NCBI GenBank assembly: GCA_024399495.1
Contig: JAKSNY010000005.1
Location: 62,001-126,000, forward strand
DNA length: 64,000 nucleotides
Direction of reading: 5' to 3'
Source: Paludibacteraceae bacterium
GTDB lineage: Bacteria > Bacteroidota > Bacteroidia > Bacteroidales > Paludibacteraceae
Below are positions 59,798 to 64,000 of this stretch, in pieces. Position 1 is the stretch's first letter, and each line of letters opens with the position of its first letter. The translations under genes and the position numbers were made by a program. The notes beneath the pieces were generated by a model. The model saw only the letters and a list, made by a program, of their open reading frames with translations. It ran no database searches and was not told the origin of the DNA.

Positions 59798-59912
59798 ATT
59801 TTTGTTTTTCAACGGATTCTTTTCCTTTTTTCGCTCGGTCATTTAGCCCACTAAACTCCCTCGCTTAAAAGAAAAATTATCTCGTTGAAATTCCAAAAAT
59901 AACAAAAAGAAT

Positions 59913-59944
59913 TTCCTTCTCGGATTGAGAAGGAAGTTTTTTTT
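59913..59944 (+). terminator. rho-independent terminator of fba
   Basis: TTCCTTCTC (59913-59921) pairs with GAGAAGGAA (59927-59935) and is followed by a T8 run. The 115 bp before it hold another stem (TTTCAACG / CGTTGAAA, ends near 59815 and 59889). Confidence 0.8.
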
Positions 59945-59976
59945 GTTTAGAGTGAGCAACTGTTAGAAAAAATTTA

Positions 59977-59984
59977 TAAATTTG
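59977..59984 (+). promoter_or_regulatory. -7 box of the 552-aa secreted protein gene
   Basis: TAAATTTG, 30 nt before the GTG start at 60015. No clear -33. Confidence 0.35.
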
Positions 59985-60014
59985 TAAGTTGAAAATTAGT
60001 GCTTTGTTGTTAAA

Positions 60015-61673
60015 GTGAAAAGGCTGAACTTACATAAGCGTTTTTTTCTGTTGCTGCTGACGGTTTTGTTAGGGGCTACGGCAGATATGTATGCCTACAG
60101 GTACTTTTACATAATAAAAGACAGTGAGTGGTTTGATAATTTGGAAAATACTGAGATTGGGGCATTAGGACCAAATCCAGGGGGAGAGCATGCAACCGCT
60201 CCGTTTATTCCTTTAGCGGAAACTGATTCATGCGGAATGTACTATGTAGATGTGCCTGATTGGGATTGGGCGTTTCTTGTTAAAAAACGTAAAGGAGTAG
60301 CCGCTAAAAACTATGATGATGGGAATGCCATACTGTTTAGGGCGGCAGGTTATGATAACAAGAAAATGAATATGCTGTATGAGATTCAAGGGAGAAACGG
60401 CACTTCCCGGAGTATTATTTTATACAAGGATGTGCAGAAGCCCGCTCCTGAATACATATTTTACCGCATTCCAGGTGATAAGGCACAAAATGATTTCTTT
60501 TTTGATAACACCTATACACAATGGCCTGATATTTGGGTGTCGCTGGTAAAAGGGTGTGTATCGCCCGATATTGATATCAAGGATTATAATCTAAAAGAGC
60601 ATAACGCCTTTACCTTTAAGCTTACCAAAGAGTACCTTTTTGATATTTATGTCCAATATAATGTTTTAGGGTTTGAGAACAGTCCTAATTTCGGCACATT
60701 GTCATTCTTTAATTTTGACCCTACAGGCAGAGAGTTTATAGATCCTGAGAACGGCGAGGAGGCTGTATTAGGTGTCAAGCAGACTAAATGGCAGGGCACC
60801 CACTCCAGGGATATTATTGTTGTTCCTCAAACCAAAGATGAGAGCGGTAAGTGGACAGCAAAAATAGATACCATAAACTTTACACAATGGAATAACGGTT
60901 ACGGTTACACATTGGAGCCTCCTTATGCTGATTATGCATACAGACCACGCAAGATGGTAATTACCGCAGACCATTCTCCCATTATTACAGAAGATGAAGT
61001 TATAGTGCACCTGACACTTGAAACCGGACCGTTTGGCAAGGACGATAATCCTTTTTATGTGGATTATGATGACCCTACTATTCCTGAAGACCAAAGGAAT
61101 GAGGATATCCATTGGCTTAGGACTATGATAGATATGAATAAAAAAAGTCCACTCTATGGTGAGAAGGGATGGTGCTACATTCCCGTTGAGGGTGAGCCTT
61201 TATGGTATCATGATTGTGGTAAGACAATTACTGCTACTATTAAGAAAGAGGACCTTCCTGTATCTTTTGTGGCGGTTCGTATGGCGGATAGGAACGTAAG
61301 CTACTATGCTTCATCAAATGTCATCACATTTGATGATTGCTATCCGCAGCAGGTTACACTTGTATCTGACTCTGCAACCGCAGACCAGAAATTATGTAAG
61401 GGCGATGTTATGACTGAGGCTGAATATAAGGCGGCAGGAGACAAGACAGAAAGTATCGGTTGGCAGGTGAAGCCTGACGGAACATCGTGGATTACTGTAA
61501 ATAAGTCTGCCGATGCTATGAGTGCCACCGCTACAGGCACCCCTGATGCTGTGGGAGACTATACCGTAAAGTTTTATGGCGTAAGTACTGATGCAGAGGC
61601 TTGTGCTTCAGACACCCTTACCTTTAAAGTCTCTTCAATTCCCTCACCCGATGCACCAAAAGTTGATTGGTGA
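60015..61673 (+). CDS. large secreted protein, beta-sandwich modules
   Basis: A 552-aa exported protein with GTG start (signal MKRLNLHKRFFLLLLTVLLG...ADMYA). No enzyme motif was found. The body alternates aromatic strands (YRYFYIIKDSEWFDNLENTEIGALGPNPGGEH; DIWVSLVKGCVSPDIDIKDYN), with two Ig-like stretches at the end (VTLVSDSATADQKLCKGDVMTEAEYKAAGDKTESIGWQ; TPDAVGDYTVKFYGVST). It ends abruptly (SSIPSPDAPKVDW) with no recognisable type IX sorting domain. A related but distinct secreted gene follows after 105 bp. Confidence 0.7.
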   Translation: MKRLNLHKRFFLLLLTVLLGATADMYAYRYFYIIKDSEWFDNLENTEIGALGPNPGGEHATAPFIPLAETDSCGMYYVDVPDWDWAFLVKKRKGVAAKNYDDGNAILFRAAGYDNKKMNMLYEIQGRNGTSRSIILYKDVQKPAPEYIFYRIPGDKAQNDFFFDNTYTQWPDIWVSLVKGCVSPDIDIKDYNLKEHNAFTFKLTKEYLFDIYVQYNVLGFENSPNFGTLSFFNFDPTGREFIDPENGEEAVLGVKQTKWQGTHSRDIIVVPQTKDESGKWTAKIDTINFTQWNNGYGYTLEPPYADYAYRPRKMVITADHSPIITEDEVIVHLTLETGPFGKDDNPFYVDYDDPTIPEDQRNEDIHWLRTMIDMNKKSPLYGEKGWCYIPVEGEPLWYHDCGKTITATIKKEDLPVSFVAVRMADRNVSYYASSNVITFDDCYPQQVTLVSDSATADQKLCKGDVMTEAEYKAAGDKTESIGWQVKPDGTSWITVNKSADAMSATATGTPDAVGDYTVKFYGVSTDAEACASDTLTFKVSSIPSPDAPKVDW

Positions 61674-61714
61674 AACTACAGACCACAATTTTTTTTAAAT
61701 TTTTAGTGAAATCG

Positions 61715-61746
61715 TTTGCATAATATTTGTAAATTCATTATATTTG
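61715..61746 (+). promoter_or_regulatory. promoter of the following secreted protein gene
   Basis: TTTG (61715-61718), a 20-bp spacer and TATATTTG (61739-61746), about 32 nt before the ATG at 61779; consensus match. Confidence 0.65.
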
Positions 61747-61778
61747 CAAGATAATTTGGACGTGATGTGCAAATACTG

Positions 61779-64000
61779 ATGAAATTGTGCAAGTGTATTG
61801 TTTGCAGGTTACTGAGTGTAATTATGTTACTACTATGCTCGGTGGCAGTTTACGCTGATAACTGCAGCGGCAAGACTTTGTTTCTTTATACAGGCGGTAG
61901 CAGTTTGTGGGAGCAAGGTGGTGCGTGGTTTCAGTTATACTATTACGGTTCAAGCGGAAATGGCTGGGTTACAATGGAGAGTGTGCCTGATGAATATGGA
62001 GTGTATGCCGCTACCATACCATCAGGGAAAGATTATAATACAGTAATATTCTGCCGTACACAAGGCGGAAAGCCGTCAAAGGATTGGAATTATGTTTGGA
62101 ATCAGACATACGATTTAGCATATCAGGAATCCTCAAATTACTATTCCATTACAGGTTGGGGACCGGATAAGAAAAATTACGGAAAGTGGAACTCAAACCA
62201 CGCCTTAATTCAGCAAGGCTCACGCATATACTTTAATAATGCCAAGACTAATTGGGAAAATGTCTATCTTCAGATTGTATGCTCAAACAATAATATGACG
62301 GCGGGAGTGGATAATTACCATCCTAAAAATGACTGTGGTGACGCTAATAAGGGGAATGCTTTTTATAAGATGAAAAAGTATTGTGGCTCAATTTACTATA
62401 TTGACTTGCCACGCAACGCATACAAAGGACTTCTCACATTTGCTGACCAAGATTTACATGAATACAATGATTTGTATGCCTGTAGTTGTGTTTTGCATTA
62501 TGGTTGGACTGAAGACACTCCTTGCATAAATCCTACCGTTCGTAATATTGCAGGTACTGTACATGAGTGGTCTGGTGATTTAATGAAAAAGCCAGACAAA
62601 GGATTGAATGATGACCCAATGAACACGCTTTCTGTAACTCCAAATCCTGTAAATCCTGTGAAGCGTGATGACTATGTAACGCTAAAAGTTGAGAGTTCAC
62701 AAACTTGGAAATGGTATTCATCAACAGATGGTAAAACGTGGACAGAATGCACATCGTCAGCATCGGGAACTGGTAAAAACACACTTACAGTAAGACCAGA
62801 GCTTTCAACTTACTATCAGGTGCGTGATGCCGATAATATATGTAACGCAACTTACCGTGTTGAGGTTGATATTGCCTGTAAAGGTAACAGGACCACACTG
62901 CTGGATGTTGATTTTGACACAGATGCCTCAGGTAAATATTTTACGTCAGAGAGTAATCGCCGTGCCGCCATCAATTCCAAAGGAGAGTATATAAACACTA
63001 ATACTTATAGTTATTCTGGTGAGGGTAAGGAGATATTGGATGGTTTCTATTCCATTCTTGCAAATCCAAAGTATGGCGGTTGCGGAATCCAACAGACAGC
63101 CAAAACTTGTGAAGAGTCATCTTGCCTGCAAAATGTAAGAAGCGGGTGTTATGAAAATGAATATTGGTTTCTTGATATAAAAGACCACACACAACCTGCA
63201 GGAAAGATTGGTGGAATGCTTATGGCTAACTGTAAGGAAAAGGGTGAGGTAATATTCTCATATTCAACAGGAAAACTTTGTTCCAAGAACCTATATATGA
63301 CATTCTCCGCTTGGTTTGCCAATGCTACAAGACCTAATAGTGAGGAGAAACCTATTCCAATCAATGCCAAGATATTTATCAGGAATAAAACAAGAACAGA
63401 AGATATTGCTCACGTAAACATTGTGAATGTAGAGCCTGACGGTAAGTGGGTTAATGGAAGAACAGCATTCTTCTCAGGTGATAATGATGAACTTATTGTT
63501 GAGGTTGTCAACTATGGAGAGTCAGGTACGGGTAATGATATTCTTATAGATGACATAAGTTTTACGGCTTGTGTGCCAGAGGTTAAATTTAATCCTTATA
63601 CTACTGTTGATTGCGGCGTTATTACCACTATAACGGTTGTTCCTACTGGAATTGATGAGATTTTCCAGACCACACCATACTATTTATGGCAGCGTTATAA
63701 CTATACAACTGATAAGTGGGAGAATATTCCAAATGACCCGACTCCAGGCTCCGGCTCATATAAGGGTAGTGGTATAGGTAAGACAAAGTATGAGTTTAAT
63801 ATTCTAAAGGAGGTTGGAGGAAAAGACCCTCTGTTCCGTGTAATTCTTGCAGGAACAGAGGCTACCGCTAAAGACGTGGGTGCGGGAAATCCTCATAATT
63901 GCCCCGATTATGCTATGACAGATGAGATTAAAGTGGATTGCAAATGTTTAGAGCAACACATAACCAAAAGTTCGGGTAATGAAAATCAAAATGTATGTGA
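61779..64000 (+). CDS. large secreted multi-module protein (partial, cut by window end)
   Basis: At least 740 residues with no stop in the window. The signal peptide is MKLCKCIVCRLLSVIMLLLC through VAVYA. Residues about 30-130 and 145-250 look like tandem carbohydrate-binding-like beta sandwiches (LFLYTGGSSLWEQGGAWFQLYYYG; IYFNNAKTNWENVYLQIVCSNNN). Ig-like (TPNPVNPVKRDDYVTLKVESSQTWKWYSSTDGKTW) and jelly-roll-like (LLDVDFDTDASGKYF; FSYSTGKLCSKNLYMTFSAW...DILIDDISF) modules follow. Many Cys. Probably a surface-exposed adhesin or binding protein; the C-terminal sorting domain lies outside. Confidence 0.7.
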   Translation, partial: MKLCKCIVCRLLSVIMLLLCSVAVYADNCSGKTLFLYTGGSSLWEQGGAWFQLYYYGSSGNGWVTMESVPDEYGVYAATIPSGKDYNTVIFCRTQGGKPSKDWNYVWNQTYDLAYQESSNYYSITGWGPDKKNYGKWNSNHALIQQGSRIYFNNAKTNWENVYLQIVCSNNNMTAGVDNYHPKNDCGDANKGNAFYKMKKYCGSIYYIDLPRNAYKGLLTFADQDLHEYNDLYACSCVLHYGWTEDTPCINPTVRNIAGTVHEWSGDLMKKPDKGLNDDPMNTLSVTPNPVNPVKRDDYVTLKVESSQTWKWYSSTDGKTWTECTSSASGTGKNTLTVRPELSTYYQVRDADNICNATYRVEVDIACKGNRTTLLDVDFDTDASGKYFTSESNRRAAINSKGEYINTNTYSYSGEGKEILDGFYSILANPKYGGCGIQQTAKTCEESSCLQNVRSGCYENEYWFLDIKDHTQPAGKIGGMLMANCKEKGEVIFSYSTGKLCSKNLYMTFSAWFANATRPNSEEKPIPINAKIFIRNKTRTEDIAHVNIVNVEPDGKWVNGRTAFFSGDNDELIVEVVNYGESGTGNDILIDDISFTACVPEVKFNPYTTVDCGVITTITVVPTGIDEIFQTTPYYLWQRYNYTTDKWENIPNDPTPGSGSYKGSGIGKTKYEFNILKEVGGKDPLFRVILAGTEATAKDVGAGNPHNCPDYAMTDEIKVDCKCLEQHITKSSGNENQNVC

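Overview
The window reads as a chromosomal segment of a Bacteroidales bacterium. The evidence is a fused FeoA-FeoB iron transporter, DUF4290 and DUF4249 proteins, a TonB-dependent receptor, a dnaA-(TnpR-like)-miaA neighbourhood, a three-gene quinol:fumarate reductase operon, and many Bacteroidetes-type promoters (TAnnTTTG -7 box, often with TTG or TTTG about 20 bp upstream). I cannot name the genus with confidence. No rRNA, tRNA or CRISPR array was seen.

Layout. 0-14.4 kb: housekeeping genes, nearly all on the minus strand: trpS end (plus strand), feoAB with a Cys-rich partner, a zinc-type CDF pump, a solute-binding protein, a porin, tgt, mtaB, a PAP2 phosphatase, RNase H, and an ALDH-EamA-acyltransferase operon. 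14.4-19.4 kb: an accessory island with two unknown minus-strand genes, a sigma-like regulator and a complete AbiE type IV toxin-antitoxin pair whose promoter sits inside a 19-bp inverted repeat. Related hairpin repeats lie at both edges of the island. 19.4-23.7 kb: a RiPP-type cluster (cluster A) with a 41-aa Cys peptide, two small unknown proteins, a radical SAM/SPASM maturase with a PqqD-like N-terminus, an amidohydrolase and two small membrane proteins. A leader of about 460 nt with a large hairpin precedes it. 23.9-30.5 kb: an AAA/DUF4143 ATPase, a Hanks-type kinase, and a DUF4249 lipoprotein-TonB receptor pair.

30.5-39.5 kb is the most interesting part (cluster B): a second, independent peptide cluster on the minus strand. 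It encodes a double-glycine leader peptide with four cysteines, a VKOR-thioredoxin oxidase with a degenerate C39 domain, two DUF6734 glycosyltransferase-like enzymes (one split into two genes, one fused), a C39 peptidase ABC exporter and an HlyD adaptor. An XRE regulator and a strongly structured element lie upstream. The gene set looks like that of a disulfide-bonded and possibly glycosylated secreted peptide (glycocin-like logic), which is my inference.

39.7-64 kb: a second AAA/DUF4143 ATPase, frdB-frdA-frdC, miaA, dnaA, mlaD and an amidase on the minus strand, then on the plus strand lptD, slyD-type PPIase, tsaB, DUF4290, murA (active-site Cys replaced by Asp), a metallopeptidase-like lipoprotein, a short tilS, class II fructose-bisphosphate aldolase and two secreted proteins, the last cut by the window end. 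Short tandem repeats (7- and 8-mers) punctuate many gene borders and in places form the last or first codons of genes.
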